Origin: Ectopseudomonas toyotomiensis
GTDB lineage: Bacteria > Pseudomonadota > Gammaproteobacteria > Pseudomonadales > Pseudomonadaceae
Assembly: GCF_900115695.1 (NCBI RefSeq)
Contig: NZ_FOXK01000002.1
Coordinates: forward strand, 496,001 to 560,000
Direction: 5' to 3'
DNA: 64,000 bases
The notes below the pieces were generated by a model. That model did no database searches. It was not told where the DNA came from and saw only the letters and a program-made list of their open reading frames with translations. A program made the position numbers and the translations under genes. The first letter of the stretch is position 1. The number at the start of each line of letters is the position of its first letter. This document shows positions 18,813 through 27,327 of the stretch, piece by piece.

Positions 18813-19748
18813 TTAAGCGGACTGCGGTTTGCGCAGGGCCTGCCACAGGCGTGTGGCGAGGCTGACCAGCGGTACGCTGAGCAAGCCGGCGACGACACCC
18901 AGCAGGGCATTGAGCAGCGTCGGCACTATCGCCGAGAGCAGGAGGCCGGCGTCGCGCGCGACCCATTCGGCGGCGTGATGCACGGCACTTTCCACAGGCG
19001 GCAGACCATGGCTGAGAATGCCGCCACCGACCATGAACATGGCCGCGGTGCCGATCACCGACAGTGCTTTCATCAGCCAGGGGGCCAGGCGCAGGATGCC
19101 GCGGCCGCAGGCCTGGGCGAAGGCGCTGGTGCGCTGGCTGAGGTAGAGCCCGGCGTCGTCGAGCTTGACGATGCCGGCCACCAGGCCATAGACGCCGACG
19201 GTCATCAGCAGAGCGATGCCGCTGAGCACCAGCACCTGATTGAGGAAACTGGCAGTGGCGACGGTGCCCAGGGTGATGGCGATGATCTCGGCCGACAGCA
19301 CGAAGTCGGTACGTACCGCGCCACGGATCTTCTCGCGCTCGAATGCCACCAGGTCCACCTGCGCATCGGCGATGGCCTCCAGGTGTGCCTGTTGTTCGTC
19401 ATCCTCATGCTTGTGCAGCAGTTTGTGCAGCAGCTTCTCGGCGCCTTCGTAGCAGAGGAACAGGCCACCGAGCATCAACAAGGGCACCACTAGCCAGGGC
19501 GCCACGGCGCTGATCAGCAGCGCCGCCGGCACCAGGATCGCCTTGTTGACCAGCGAGCCCTTGGCCACGGCCCAGACCACCGGCAGTTCGCGATCCGCCT
19601 TGACTCCGGTGACCTGCTGGGCATTGAGTGCGAGGTCGTCGCCCAGTACACCGGCGGTCTTGCGCGCGGCGATCTTGGTCATGGTGGCGACGTCGTCGAG
19701 TACCGTGCTGATGTCGTCGATCAGGGCGAGCAGGCTGCTTCCGGCCAT
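18813..19748 (-). CDS. DUF808 family inner-membrane protein
   Basis: The protein has 311 residues when started at [20 protein letters not shown] (19748); this start fits family members and has GGAAG upstream, while the longer frame to 19790 does not. The N-terminal [19 protein letters not shown] and the segment [20 protein letters not shown] are DUF808 (YedI-type) hallmarks. Six or more hydrophobic segments are visible, including [34 protein letters not shown] and [16 protein letters not shown] charged loop ([18 protein letters not shown]) lies near residue 125. Function is unknown in the family; it is an inner-membrane protein. It is transcribed alone or with the downstream azurin gene, from which the DnaA-box region separates it. 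Confidence 0.88.
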   Translation of the reverse strand: MAGSSLLALIDDISTVLDDVATMTKIAARKTAGVLGDDLALNAQQVTGVKADRELPVVWAVAKGSLVNKAILVPAALLISAVAPWLVVPLLMLGGLFLCYEGAEKLLHKLLHKHEDDEQQAHLEAIADAQVDLVAFEREKIRGAVRTDFVLSAEIIAITLGTVATASFLNQVLVLSGIALLMTVGVYGLVAGIVKLDDAGLYLSQRTSAFAQACGRGILRLAPWLMKALSVIGTAAMFMVGGGILSHGLPPVESAVHHAAEWVARDAGLLLSAIVPTLLNALLGVVAGLLSVPLVSLATRLWQALRKPQSA

Positions 19749-19814
19749 GTTGCGGCTTCCATGAGAGAGAGAAGCCGCAGAGCGTAGCATTGTGTTACAT
19801 GTCTGCGTACAGGT

Positions 19815-20402
19815 TCAGACGGGCGCGCGATCTACCCACTTCGGCGCCGCGCTGGGGCGCCATTCGCTGAGGGCATCAAGCAGGTTCTGCGGGTTGCCTG
19901 CGATCTGCAGCATCTCGCGGTGCTGTGGGCGAACGAAGCGCTCGGCGACCAGATGATCGAGGAAGTCGCCGAGTTTGCTGTAAAAACCCTTCACCTCCAG
20001 CAGGCCCAGCGGTTTGGCGTGGTAACCCAACTGGCCCCAGGTCCACACCTCGAACAGCTCTTCCAGGGTGCCGAGGCCGCCGGGCAGGGCGATGAAGGCA
20101 TCTGACAGCTCGGCCATGCGCGCCTTGCGTGCATGCATGCCGTCCACTACTTCCAGGCAGGTCAGGTTGCGATGGCCGATTTCGGCGCGCTCCAGGCTTT
20201 GCGGGATGATACCGATCACTTCGCCACCGGCGTTCAACGCCGCATCGGCGACCACACCCATCAGGCCGACGGCGCCGCCACCATAGATCAGGCGAATGCC
20301 GCGCTCGGCCAGGTGCTGGCCGAGCGCTTCGGCAGCCTCGCGGTAAACGGGACTGGCGCCAGGGCTGGCACCACAGAAGACACAGACACTATGCAGGGAC
20401 AT
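19815..20402 (-). CDS. LOG-family protein (TIGR00730), probable nucleotide 5'-monophosphate phosphoribohydrolase
   Basis: The protein has 195 residues, the usual length. It has the Rossmann-like LOG fold with the signature [16 protein letters not shown] (residues about 107-122) and the arginine-containing region MHARKARM before it. The glycine-rich [17 protein letters not shown] lies near residue 40. Family members cleave cytokinin riboside monophosphate or AMP-like nucleotides to the free base. In bacteria this is probably nucleotide salvage or quality control. It is separated from the 25-residue mini-ORF upstream by 60 bases. Confidence 0.9.
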   Translation of the reverse strand: MSLHSVCVFCGASPGASPVYREAAEALGQHLAERGIRLIYGGGAVGLMGVVADAALNAGGEVIGIIPQSLERAEIGHRNLTCLEVVDGMHARKARMAELSDAFIALPGGLGTLEELFEVWTWGQLGYHAKPLGLLEVKGFYSKLGDFLDHLVAERFVRPQHREMLQIAGNPQNLLDALSEWRPSAAPKWVDRAPV

Positions 20403-20461
20403 GCAACGACTCCTTGGGCAAATAAGCCAAGGGTAACCAGCCGCTGCGTTCGCACCAAGTA

Positions 20462-20539
20462 TCAGTGCCGCGTATCAATGCCGCAGGTGGCGCAGGCGTA
20501 ACTGGCGAGCAATTGCTTGAGCAGATCGTTGAGGTACAT
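20462..20539 (-). CDS. Candidate 25-residue mini-protein with a CATC motif
   Basis: The ATG at 20539 has a strong AGGAAG ribosome site 7 bases upstream. The frame reads [25 protein letters not shown] and stops with TGA at 20462. A short amphipathic helix is followed by Cys-Ala-Thr-Cys, which could bind metal or form a disulfide. It lies in the 236-base gap between the LysE-type exporter and the LOG gene on the same strand. I do not recognise a family; the call rests on the ribosome site and composition only. Confidence 0.35.
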   Translation of the reverse strand: MYLNDLLKQLLASYACATCGIDTRH

Positions 20540-20638
20540 GGCGCGGCTTCCTGACGCGGGGACATGTGGTTCAGGCTAGTCCCGTTGCTGGCGCCGCGCC
20601 GTTAGATTGTTTCGATGATGGCAATAGTCGCGGCTCGC

Positions 20639-21253
20639 TCAGACCAGTTCCATCGCACTCATCCCGGCCAGACCCAGCAGCACCACGCCGCAGGCTGCGT
20701 AAGTCAGGCGGTGCCAGAGCAGCGACGCGGCGCGGCGAAACCAGTCCACCAGGCCGGCGCAGATGAAGCACCAGAGCAGCGAGGACACCATGAAGCCGGC
20801 GAAGAACACCGCCAGGTGCGTCGGCGTTGGCTGGGCAACGCCGATGGCCGCCATCGCCCCGCCCATGGCGGCCCAGTAGACGATGTTCTGCGGGTTGGTC
20901 AGCGACAGCGCAGCGCCAGCGGCGAATGCGCCTCCGGCCGCGACCTGACCATCGTCGCTGGGTTGCGGCGGGCGATGGGCGTCGCGCAGCGACTGGTAGC
21001 CGAGCCAGGCCAGATACAGTGCGCTGGCCAGAGTCAGCGGGTAACGAATCTGTGCGCTGTCGAGCAGCAGCGCCAGGCCGGTCAGGCCCAGGGCGGCCCA
21101 GGTAGCATCGCCCACCAGCGAGCCGATCTGTACCAACAATGCCGGTTTGTAGCCGTCACGCAGCCCACGGCGCAGGGTTTCGCTGAAAACGGCACCTGGC
21201 GCGGCGTTGAAGACGAAGCCGAGGAGCATGGCAGCGAGGAAGAAACTGAACAT
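20639..21253 (-). CDS. LysE/RhtB-family amino acid exporter
   Basis: The protein has 204 residues, typical of the family. Six hydrophobic segments are visible. The family pattern near the N-terminus is present (LLGFVFNAAPGAVFSETLRRG), as is the mid-protein TNPQNIVYWAAMGG. These inner-membrane proteins export amino acids or related small molecules by proton antiport. The substrate cannot be told from sequence. A 528-base gene-free stretch lies upstream. Confidence 0.85.
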   Translation of the reverse strand: MFSFFLAAMLLGFVFNAAPGAVFSETLRRGLRDGYKPALLVQIGSLVGDATWAALGLTGLALLLDSAQIRYPLTLASALYLAWLGYQSLRDAHRPPQPSDDGQVAAGGAFAAGAALSLTNPQNIVYWAAMGGAMAAIGVAQPTPTHLAVFFAGFMVSSLLWCFICAGLVDWFRRAASLLWHRLTYAACGVVLLGLAGMSAMELV

Positions 21254-21332
21254 GAAGTGTCCTTACGAGAAGAGGCAGGGCAGGGAAGCGTGAGGTTCAT
21301 AGCAGGTGGCGTGCCAGACGCCGATAATAAAG

Positions 21333-21715
21333 TTTTCCACGGGGTCTGTGGATATCTCTGTGGTTAAGCTGGTAGTGCTCCTCTGCTGGCCTCGTCGTGC
21401 GTTGCTCCGGCCATGCTGACGAATATTTGAGCAACGGAATTTTTCCTTTGTACACAGTGGGTTGACAATTGGAAGGGAGTTTTTCGGGCTGTTGTTGGTT
21501 GTCCACGATGTCTGTGGATAGTTTTGTTGGTAAGCGCTGTAAGCATTGCTGAGGGCTCGATTTGGCGGGTCTTTCAGCGCTTTGCTGGTTTTTTGATCAG
21601 CGCCTTTGAAGACTCGAGCGAGAGCGAAGGCGGGTCGGTTTGTCCAGCGTTTTCGCCGGCTGCTCTGTGGGCACAGCAGGTTATCCCCGGATTCTGTTGG
21701 CAGGTCTGTGGATAA
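21333..21715. repeat. Three further DnaA-box-like palindromes in a 528-bp gene-free region
   Basis: The gap 21254-21781 has no supported gene, only low-quality short frames. It holds ttttccacg...tgtggatat (21335-21355), ttgtccacg...tgtggatag (21500-21521) and ttatccccg...tgtggataa (21681-21715). Each is an inverted pair of DnaA-box-like 9-mers, as at 18512-18741. Arms are separated by 4 to 17 bases. Confidence 0.65.
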
Positions 21716-21781
21716 GCTGGTGGCAAGGCCACCAAGCGCCTGTCGGGCGGGCTCGAAGAGCAAGTGGCGAGTTGCTCGCCA

Positions 21782-22696
21782 TCATTGTGGCTGCAGCGCG
21801 CCGAGCTGTGTGGAGCGGCCGAGCAGCTGCAAGGCGCGATCCGGGTAGTCGGTGATCAGCCCGTTGGCGCCCATTTCCAGTAGTCGCCGCATTTCCGGCT
21901 GTTCGTTGATTGTCCACAGCTGTACGTGCAAGCCACGCGTCTGTGCATTGCCTATGAGGCGCGGGGTGGCCAGGGTCAGGCCGCTGTGCTGGGGCGGAAT
22001 CTGCAGTACCGGGTAGGAGGGTGATAGCAGGTCGCTCAGACCCAACCAGTTCAGCGCCAGCAACAGGCGCACCGAAACCGGTCCGGCCGAGGTGGCGACC
22101 TCCGGACAGAGCTCACGAAAGCGCTTGAGGCTGCGCTCATGAAAGCTGCCGACGATGACCCGATCGAGTTGGTCATAAGCCGCCAGCATTTCGCAGAGCA
22201 CAGCTTCCATGCCGACATCGGGCACCTTGATTTCGAGCGCCTTGGGGATCAATGGGAAGCGCTCGAACACCTCTTCCAGCGCGGCGATGCGCGTACCCTG
22301 GCCACGGTAGGGATAGCTCTGGCCGCCATCGGCCGTCCATTTGTAGCCGGCATCGAGCGCTTGCAGTTCGGCGAGGCTGAAGTGCGCGACCGGGCCCTGG
22401 CCATTGGTGGTGCGTTCCAGGGTTTCATCATGGATCACCACCAGCTTGGCGTCCTGACTCAGGTGCAGATCCATCTCCAGCATGTCGACGCCGAGAGCAG
22501 CGGCGCGTTCGAAGGCGAACAGGGTGTTCTCCGGCCATAGCCCCTTGCCACCGCGATGGGCGATCACCAGAGGGCGTTCGCCGAGGTCTTCGAGCACCGC
22601 AGGCATGCTCGCCTGACGGCTGGTCAGCGTCAGTACCAGCACGATGATGCCGATCAGCAGCAGCGGGACGAGCAGAAATCGGGTGAAGCGCAGCAT
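21782..22696 (-). CDS. Membrane-anchored glycerophosphodiester phosphodiesterase
   Basis: The start at 22696 gives 304 residues beginning MLRFTRFLLVPLLLIGIIVL, a single N-terminal membrane anchor; the longer frame to 22819 adds unlikely sequence that overlaps a repeat. The GDPD catalytic core is intact: AHRGGKGLWPENT (His and Arg at the start of the barrel), DMLEMDLHLSQDAKLVVIHDETLERTTNG with the metal-binding Glu/Asp and second catalytic His, and the C-terminal LWTINEQPEMRRLLEMGANGLITDYP. It hydrolyses glycerophosphodiesters to glycerol-3-phosphate and an alcohol. The catalytic domain probably faces the periplasm. Confidence 0.9.
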   Translation of the reverse strand: MLRFTRFLLVPLLLIGIIVLVLTLTSRQASMPAVLEDLGERPLVIAHRGGKGLWPENTLFAFERAAALGVDMLEMDLHLSQDAKLVVIHDETLERTTNGQGPVAHFSLAELQALDAGYKWTADGGQSYPYRGQGTRIAALEEVFERFPLIPKALEIKVPDVGMEAVLCEMLAAYDQLDRVIVGSFHERSLKRFRELCPEVATSAGPVSVRLLLALNWLGLSDLLSPSYPVLQIPPQHSGLTLATPRLIGNAQTRGLHVQLWTINEQPEMRRLLEMGANGLITDYPDRALQLLGRSTQLGALQPQ

Positions 22697-22770
22697 GGGC
22701 CGGGTCTCGAAAGCGGTTCGGGACTTTGTGCCCCAGCGCAGGGGGCGTTGGCAAGTGCTGTGGTGGCGGT

Positions 22771-22843
22771 CGGTAAGGTACGTCGCGCACCGCAGTGTTC
22801 GCGATGGACGAGTCGACATTGGTGCGCATGGCGCACCTTACCG
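22771..22843. repeat. GGTAAGGTGCGC-type palindromic repeat (copy 1)
   Basis: The plus strand has cggtaaggtacgtcgcgcac and, about 30 bases on, ggtgcgcatggcgcacctta followed by ccg. It is an imperfect inverted repeat related to copies at 51761-51825, 55386-55485 and 58582-58646. Confidence 0.7.
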
Positions 22844-22854
22844 ATTGCCGGCGC

Positions 22855-23427
22855 TTAGCTGGCCAGCAGCCAGACGCCAGTGGCGGCTGACGCAGCGCCA
22901 GCGATGCGCACCAGCGGTGCGGCCGCTCGCGGCAGAAAGCGCACCAGGGCGAAGCCGACAGCGTGCAGTGCTGCGGTGGCGACGATGAAGCCGATGGCGT
23001 AGCCGAAGGGGCTGGCCAGGTCCGGCAGCTCCAGGCCATGGGCGACGCCGTGGGTCAGGGCAAATACTGCGGTCAGGGTCATGGATGCGGCCATTGGCAG
23101 GCGCGCCGCCACGGCCACCAGCAGACCGAAGGCCAGCACCGAACCGGCGATGCCGGTTTCCATCAGCGGAATTTCCACCCCGGCGAAACCCAGCAGGCCG
23201 CCGATCAGCATGCTGCCGACGAAGGTCGCCGGCAGCGCCCAGCGTGCTGCGCCACTCTGCTGCGCGGCCCACAGGCCAACGGCGAACATCGCCAGCAGGT
23301 GATCCAGGCCAAACACCGGGTGGGCCAGGCCGGCCATGATCCCGGAGTCACCATGCCCTGGGTGGGCGAAGGCCAGCGCCGGGGTGCAGAACAGGGCGAT
23401 GGCGTAGAGGGTTTTGCGCAGATTCAT
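22855..23427 (-). CDS. ureJ: HupE/UreJ-family nickel-associated membrane protein
   Basis: The protein has 190 residues with a signal sequence (MNLRKTLYAIALFCTPALAFA). The mature protein begins HPGHGDSG and has the HupE/UreJ motif HPVFGLDHLLAMFAVGLWA, with His and Asp residues able to bind nickel. Six membrane segments are visible. The family is thought to be a nickel or cobalt permease supplying hydrogenase or urease. It lies 21 bases downstream of ureG in the same operon, which supports a urease role. Confidence 0.9.
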   Translation of the reverse strand: MNLRKTLYAIALFCTPALAFAHPGHGDSGIMAGLAHPVFGLDHLLAMFAVGLWAAQQSGAARWALPATFVGSMLIGGLLGFAGVEIPLMETGIAGSVLAFGLLVAVAARLPMAASMTLTAVFALTHGVAHGLELPDLASPFGYAIGFIVATAALHAVGFALVRFLPRAAAPLVRIAGAASAATGVWLLAS

Positions 23428-23448
23428 GTGGATCTCCTTGAGGTGGAA

Positions 23449-24063
23449 TCAGGCCGCCGTGAGCATGCCCTGGCGTTCTATGAAGGCGATGATCTCGTCG
23501 AGACCCTGGCCGATTTTTTGATTGCTGAAGACGAAGGGCTTGTCGCCGCGCATCTTCAGCGTGTCGCGCTCCATCACTTCGAGCGAGGCGCCGACCATGG
23601 GGGCCAGGTCGACCTTGTTGATCACCAGCAGGTCGGACTTGCAGATGCCTGGGCCGCCCTTGCGTGGCAGCTTGTCGCCGGCGGATACGTCGATCACGTA
23701 GAGGGTCAGGTCGGACAGCTCGGGGCTGAAGGTGGCCGACAGGTTGTCGCCGCCGGACTCGACGATGATCAGGTCCAGGCCAGGGAAGCGGCGGTTGAGC
23801 TGCTCCACGGCTTCCAGGTTGATCGAGGCGTCCTCGCGGATAGCGGTGTGCGGACAGCCGCCGGTTTCCACGCCGATGATGCGCTCGGGCTCCAGGGCCT
23901 CGTTGCGCACCAGGAACTGGGCGTCTTCCTGGGTATAGATATCGTTGGTGACCACGGCGATGTTGTAGCGCTCGCGCAGGGCGCGGCACAGGGCCAGGGT
24001 CAGGGCGGTCTTGCCGGAACCGACCGGGCCGCCGATACCGACCCGCAGAGGTTGGCTGTTCAT
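23449..24063 (-). CDS. ureG: Urease accessory GTPase UreG
   Basis: The protein has 204 residues from [20 protein letters not shown] at 24063. The P-loop GPVGSGKT is at residues 12-19. The nickel motif Cys-Pro-His is in [13 protein letters not shown], and the switch and specificity motifs are [15 protein letters not shown] and INKVDLAP. UreG hydrolyses GTP to deliver nickel to apo-urease in a complex with UreF and UreD. The upstream frame to 24150 overlaps the ureF end and lacks family similarity, so it is rejected as the start. It sits between ureF and ureJ. Confidence 0.97.
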   Translation of the reverse strand: MNSQPLRVGIGGPVGSGKTALTLALCRALRERYNIAVVTNDIYTQEDAQFLVRNEALEPERIIGVETGGCPHTAIREDASINLEAVEQLNRRFPGLDLIIVESGGDNLSATFSPELSDLTLYVIDVSAGDKLPRKGGPGICKSDLLVINKVDLAPMVGASLEVMERDTLKMRGDKPFVFSNQKIGQGLDEIIAFIERQGMLTAA

Positions 24064-24079
24064 GTGCTGATGTTCCTCG

Positions 24080-24754
24080 TCAGGAGCGGAAGAGACGCGA
24101 GTACTGGCGCTCGTGCGCCATGCTCGCCAGGGCCAGGCCGAAGGCGGCACTGCCCCAGTGTTCGGGAGAAAGGCTGGCGGCCTGCTGCTGGGCGGCCTCG
24201 AGCGTTGGCAGCAGGCGGCTGGTCAGGCGCTGGGCGGCCTGCTGGCCCAGCGGCAGCACCTTCATCAGGACGGCCAGCTGGTTTTCCAGCCAGCCCCAGA
24301 ACCAGGCGGCCAGGGCATCGTCCGGGGTGATCTGCCAGGCGCGCGCGGCCAGAGCCCAGGTCAGGGCCAGGCCCGGTTCGTCCTGGGTTGCGAGCAGTTT
24401 ACGCGCCGCCTTGTCCAGCTCGGGCAGGCCTTCGAGCAGTTGCCGCAGCGAATAACCCATCTGCCGGCTTTCCAGAGCCAGCTCGCGGGTTTCACGACTG
24501 GCGCGGTGCTGTTCGGCCAGCGCCTGCAGGTGCGGCCAGTCACCCTCGTGTGCAGCGCGGCAGTGAGCCAGCAGCAGCGGTGCTTCGAAGCGGGCTAGGT
24601 TGAGCGTGAGTTGATCGGCCAGCCAGCGCTCGGCGCCTGTGGCATCAGTGATCAGGCCACTGTCGATGGCCCATTCCAGGCCTTGCGAGTAGCTGTAGCC
24701 GCCAATCGGCAACTGCGGGCTGGCCAGACGCAGCAGAGCCCAGGCGGGTTTCAT
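24080..24754 (-). CDS. ureF: Urease accessory protein UreF
   Basis: The protein has 224 residues, started at [20 protein letters not shown] (24754); this is the family start, and the longer frame to 25006 runs through ureE sequence in another frame. The hallmark [23 protein letters not shown] is present near residue 12, followed by the all-helical UreF body and the typical C-terminal region [17 protein letters not shown]. UreF gates UreG GTPase activity and bridges UreG to UreD. Gaps are 37 bases from ureE and 16 bases to ureG. Confidence 0.96.
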   Translation of the reverse strand: MKPAWALLRLASPQLPIGGYSYSQGLEWAIDSGLITDATGAERWLADQLTLNLARFEAPLLLAHCRAAHEGDWPHLQALAEQHRASRETRELALESRQMGYSLRQLLEGLPELDKAARKLLATQDEPGLALTWALAARAWQITPDDALAAWFWGWLENQLAVLMKVLPLGQQAAQRLTSRLLPTLEAAQQQAASLSPEHWGSAAFGLALASMAHERQYSRLFRS

Positions 24755-24791
24755 GAACTGGCCCCGATACGCGCGGGCGACGGCGCTTGGC

Positions 24792-25292
24792 TCACTTGCG
24801 CACACCGAACTGGTGCAGGCGCGGGCCGTAGTTGAATTCCTCGTCGCCGTGATGGGAGTGATGATGACCGCCGCCATAGGCGCCTTGCTCGGGCTGATAG
24901 GGCGCTTGGACGGCTTCGACCGTGGCGCCGAGCTGCTCCAGCATGGCCTTGAGCACGTAGTCGTCGGGCAGGCGCAGCCAGCCGTCGCCCAGTTGCAGGG
25001 CGACATGGCGGTTACCCAGGTGGTAGGCGGCGCGCATCAGCTCGAAGGGGCTGGCGCAGGTGACATGCAGCAGCGGCTCGGCTTTGGCACGCACGCGCAC
25101 GATGCGCCCGTCCTTGGCTTGCAGGCATTCGCCGTCGGCCAGTGCCGGCTGGCCCCGCTCGAGAAACAGGCCGACTTCTTCACCGCTGGTGGTGAAACAG
25201 CGCAGGCGGCTTTTGCTGCGTGCTTCGAAGGTCAGTTCCAGTTCAGCGTCGCAGGCATTTTGCGGCGCGATTCGGGCGTGGATCACCAGCAT
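24792..25292 (-). CDS. ureE: Urease nickel metallochaperone UreE
   Basis: The protein has 166 residues. The N-terminal peptide-binding domain is followed by the metal-binding domain with the conserved His in YHLGNRHVALQLGD. The C-terminal tail GGGHHHSHHGDEEFNYGPRL is His-rich, as in nickel-storing UreE proteins. UreE supplies nickel to the UreFGD complex. It is the first gene of the ureE-F-G-J operon. A sigma-54-type promoter ends about 35 bases upstream, giving a leader of about 25 bases. Confidence 0.96.
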   Translation of the reverse strand: MLVIHARIAPQNACDAELELTFEARSKSRLRCFTTSGEEVGLFLERGQPALADGECLQAKDGRIVRVRAKAEPLLHVTCASPFELMRAAYHLGNRHVALQLGDGWLRLPDDYVLKAMLEQLGATVEAVQAPYQPEQGAYGGGHHHSHHGDEEFNYGPRLHQFGVRK

Positions 25293-25327
25293 CTGTGTTT
25301 ATTCCGGGGCAATGTGCCCGGAAATAG

Positions 25328-25343
25328 TGCAAGTGGCTTGCCA
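25328..25343 (-). promoter_or_regulatory. Sigma-54 promoter for ureE-ureF-ureG-ureJ
   Basis: On the minus strand TGGCAAGCCACTTGCA differs from TGGCAYRNNNNTTGCW by one base and has GG-N10-GC spacing. Transcription would start near 25317, 25 bases before the ureE ATG. Confidence 0.7.
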
Positions 25344-25437
25344 AGGCTGGAGAGTGGCGCAAGGCAGCGCATTTCTGCGTGCTGTGGATAACTTGGTGAG
25401 GTGGTCAGGATTTATTTGGTGCGTTTTCGCTGTCGGT

Positions 25438-25452
25438 GCACGATTGTGGTGC
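25438..25452 (-). promoter_or_regulatory. NtrC-like enhancer site for the ureE operon
   Basis: GCACGATTGTGGTGC is GCAC-N7-GTGC, the core NtrC palindrome. It lies about 95 bases upstream of the sigma-54-type promoter at 25343, a normal activator distance. It abuts the desT stop codon at 25456. A DnaA-box-like tgtggataa (25383-25391) lies between the two sites. Confidence 0.55.
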
Positions 25453-25455
25453 GCG

Positions 25456-26091
25456 CTACTCGGAAGGCTTGCCCAGGCCCAGCCAGTGCTTGCCACCGAC
25501 CATGATGAAGCGCAGCTGCTGAATGACCTTGGCTTCTGCCGTGAGGTGCGCCGGCAGGGTTTCAGCGGGCGGGTCGATCAGTTCGGGCAGGGTGGCGAAT
25601 ACCGTCTTCACCACCAGATCCGACACCACGTCGAGCGCTGCATCATCGAGGTGCGGCATGCGATTCATCAGCTTGAGGTCGGCGGCCAGGTCGCTGGTGA
25701 TGCGTTCGCGCAGGGCCGCAACGGCCTGGCGCACCGGTTGCGAACCGCCATACTGCTCGCGGGCGAGAAAGAGGAACTGAGCGCGATTGGCAGCCACTTC
25801 GGCAAGGAAGATACGCACCGAGGCGTCGATCATGCCGCGCATCTCGAACTCATGGCGGCGCACCTGGCGGATCGCCGCACGGAAGGTTTCGCCTACCTCC
25901 GCCACCAGCGCCAGGCCCAGCTCGTCCATGTCGGCGAAGTGGCGATAGAAACCGGTGGGCACGATGCCGGCGACGCGGGTCACTTCGCGCAGGCTCAGGC
26001 TGCCAAAACCACGGCCGCTCTCCATCAGGGTGAGCGCGGCTTCCATCAGGGCCTGGCGAGTCTGCTGTTTCTGTTCGGCGCGTGGCGTCAT
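25456..26091 (-). CDS. desT: TetR-family regulator DesT of fatty-acid desaturation
   Basis: The protein has 211 residues from MTPRAEQKQQTRQALMEAAL (26091); in-frame ATGs at 26106 and 26121 are also possible and no ribosome site decides. The N-terminal helix-turn-helix is SLREVTRVAGIVPTGFYRHF, at about 35-54. The C-terminal region is a TetR_C ligand pocket. In P. aeruginosa DesT senses saturated versus unsaturated acyl-CoA and controls desCB. The same order is seen here, with desT divergent from desC and two matching palindromes between them. Confidence 0.92.
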   Translation of the reverse strand: MTPRAEQKQQTRQALMEAALTLMESGRGFGSLSLREVTRVAGIVPTGFYRHFADMDELGLALVAEVGETFRAAIRQVRRHEFEMRGMIDASVRIFLAEVAANRAQFLFLAREQYGGSQPVRQAVAALRERITSDLAADLKLMNRMPHLDDAALDVVSDLVVKTVFATLPELIDPPAETLPAHLTAEAKVIQQLRFIMVGGKHWLGLGKPSE

Positions 26092-26168
26092 GCGAAATCG
26101 GGTCATTGAGCGATGCCGCACTCTAGCAAATGCACGGCGCCAGCGTCGAACCGCGCGAATGTAGTTCG

Positions 26169-26184
26169 GTGAACGACTGTTGAC
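26169..26184. promoter_or_regulatory. DesT-like operator 1
   Basis: GTGAAC-GACT-GTTGAC is an imperfect palindrome (one mismatch between arms) in the desT-desC divergent region. It has the same arm length and spacing as the site at 26211; the two centres are 42 bases apart, about four helical turns. Confidence 0.55.
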
Positions 26185-26210
26185 TGAAATACAGGCTATC
26201 TGTCAGCCTC

Positions 26211-26226
26211 GTGCACAAGTGTTCAC
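26211..26226. promoter_or_regulatory. DesT-like operator 2
   Basis: GTGCAC-AAGT-GTTCAC is an imperfect palindrome of the same form as operator 1. It ends 12 bases before the desC ATG at 26239, where bound repressor would block translation or transcription initiation of desCB. Confidence 0.55.
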
Positions 26227-26238
26227 TGGAATTCATTC

Positions 26239-27327
26239 ATGGCTCTGCTTTCCCTGGCGCTGGCGCGGCATGTCGCTCGCGGTCTGCAACCGCTGCGCCG
26301 GCTCTGTGCGGTCGGTTGGTTGCGTGAGGCAGATGTCGATCTGTGCTTGCGCCTGCTGCACCCGGCACTGCGCCTCAATCGCGTGTTCGCCCAGGTCGAG
26401 GCGCGCCGTTGGGTGGCCGACGACATGCTGGCACTTGAGCTGCGCTGCAACGGCAATGCGCAGGACTGGCGAGCCGGGCAACACGTTCACCTGTATCTGG
26501 ATCAGGACGGCGTGCGTCACGGGCGCAGTTACAGTCTCACGTCAGTGGCTGCCGACGGGCGCATCGAGCTTGCGATCAAACGCCAGCCGGGCGGGCGCCT
26601 GTCCAATCGGCTGCTCGATCATCTGGAGGTGGGTGAGGTGGTCGAGTTGGGTCAGGCATTTGGCGATTTCGCCTGGCCGCAGGAGCAGAATGCGGTGTTG
26701 CTGCTGGCGGCTGGCAGTGGCATCACGCCGTTGTTCGGTTTGTTGCGTGATGCGCTGGCGCGTGGCTTTTCTGCGCCGGTGACGCTGCTGCACCAGGTAC
26801 GTCGCCGGGGGCAGCAGGCCTTTGCCGAAGAGCTGCAGGCGCTGGCTGCGCGTTACACCAACTTCCAGGTGCGCTGGGCCTTCAGTGGTGAGGATGGTGG
26901 CCGCCTGACGGCCGAACAGCTGGCGGCGCTGTCGGGCGCGCACCTGTTGATATGCGGCCCGCGTGGTTTCGTCGATCAGGCGTGCGGCTGGTGGCGCGAC
27001 GCCGGGCGCGGGCGCAGCCTGCAGGCGGAAAGCTTCAGCCCACTGCCGGTGCTGGCTGAGGCCGATACCGGCGAGGTTCGTCTGCGCTTTGCGCGCAGCG
27101 GCCAGCAGGTTTCGGGCAACGGCAACGCCAGTCTGCTGGAGCAGGCCGAGGCCAGCGGGCTGCGCCCGGCTCATGGCTGTCGCCAGGGCATCTGCACCAG
27201 CTGCACCTGCCTGCTGCTGGCCGGCACGGTGCGCGATCTGCGCAGTGGTGAGCTTTTCGCCGAGCCCAACCAATCCATTCGCTTGTGCGTCAGCGCCCCG
27301 CATGGGGATGTGGAGATCGATCTGTGA
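26239..27327 (+). CDS. desC: Ferredoxin-reductase-type electron donor for the desaturase (DesC)
   Basis: The protein has 362 residues. The FAD region holds RSYSLTSV (about residue 95), the NAD(P) region holds LLAAGSGITPLFGLLRDA (about 155), and the C-terminal [2Fe-2S] ferredoxin domain has HGCRQGICTSCTCLLLAG with a distal Cys in SIRLCVSAP. It passes electrons from NADPH to the adjacent acyl-CoA desaturase. The stop codon overlaps the GTG start of desB (GTGA), so they are co-translated. In P. aeruginosa the desCB operon is repressed by DesT. Confidence 0.93.
   Translation: MALLSLALARHVARGLQPLRRLCAVGWLREADVDLCLRLLHPALRLNRVFAQVEARRWVADDMLALELRCNGNAQDWRAGQHVHLYLDQDGVRHGRSYSLTSVAADGRIELAIKRQPGGRLSNRLLDHLEVGEVVELGQAFGDFAWPQEQNAVLLLAAGSGITPLFGLLRDALARGFSAPVTLLHQVRRRGQQAFAEELQALAARYTNFQVRWAFSGEDGGRLTAEQLAALSGAHLLICGPRGFVDQACGWWRDAGRGRSLQAESFSPLPVLAEADTGEVRLRFARSGQQVSGNGNASLLEQAEASGLRPAHGCRQGICTSCTCLLLAGTVRDLRSGELFAEPNQSIRLCVSAPHGDVEIDL

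Noticed and set aside
18500..21720. Chromosomal origin of replication because of DnaA boxes
   Set aside because: No dnaA, dnaN, gidA, rpmH or AT-rich unwinding region is nearby, and base composition remains high-GC; kept as an unexplained repeat instead.
24061..25006. Longer starts for ureG and ureF
   Set aside because: The extensions overlap neighbouring genes in wrong frames; the conserved family starts are internal ATGs at 24063 and 24754.
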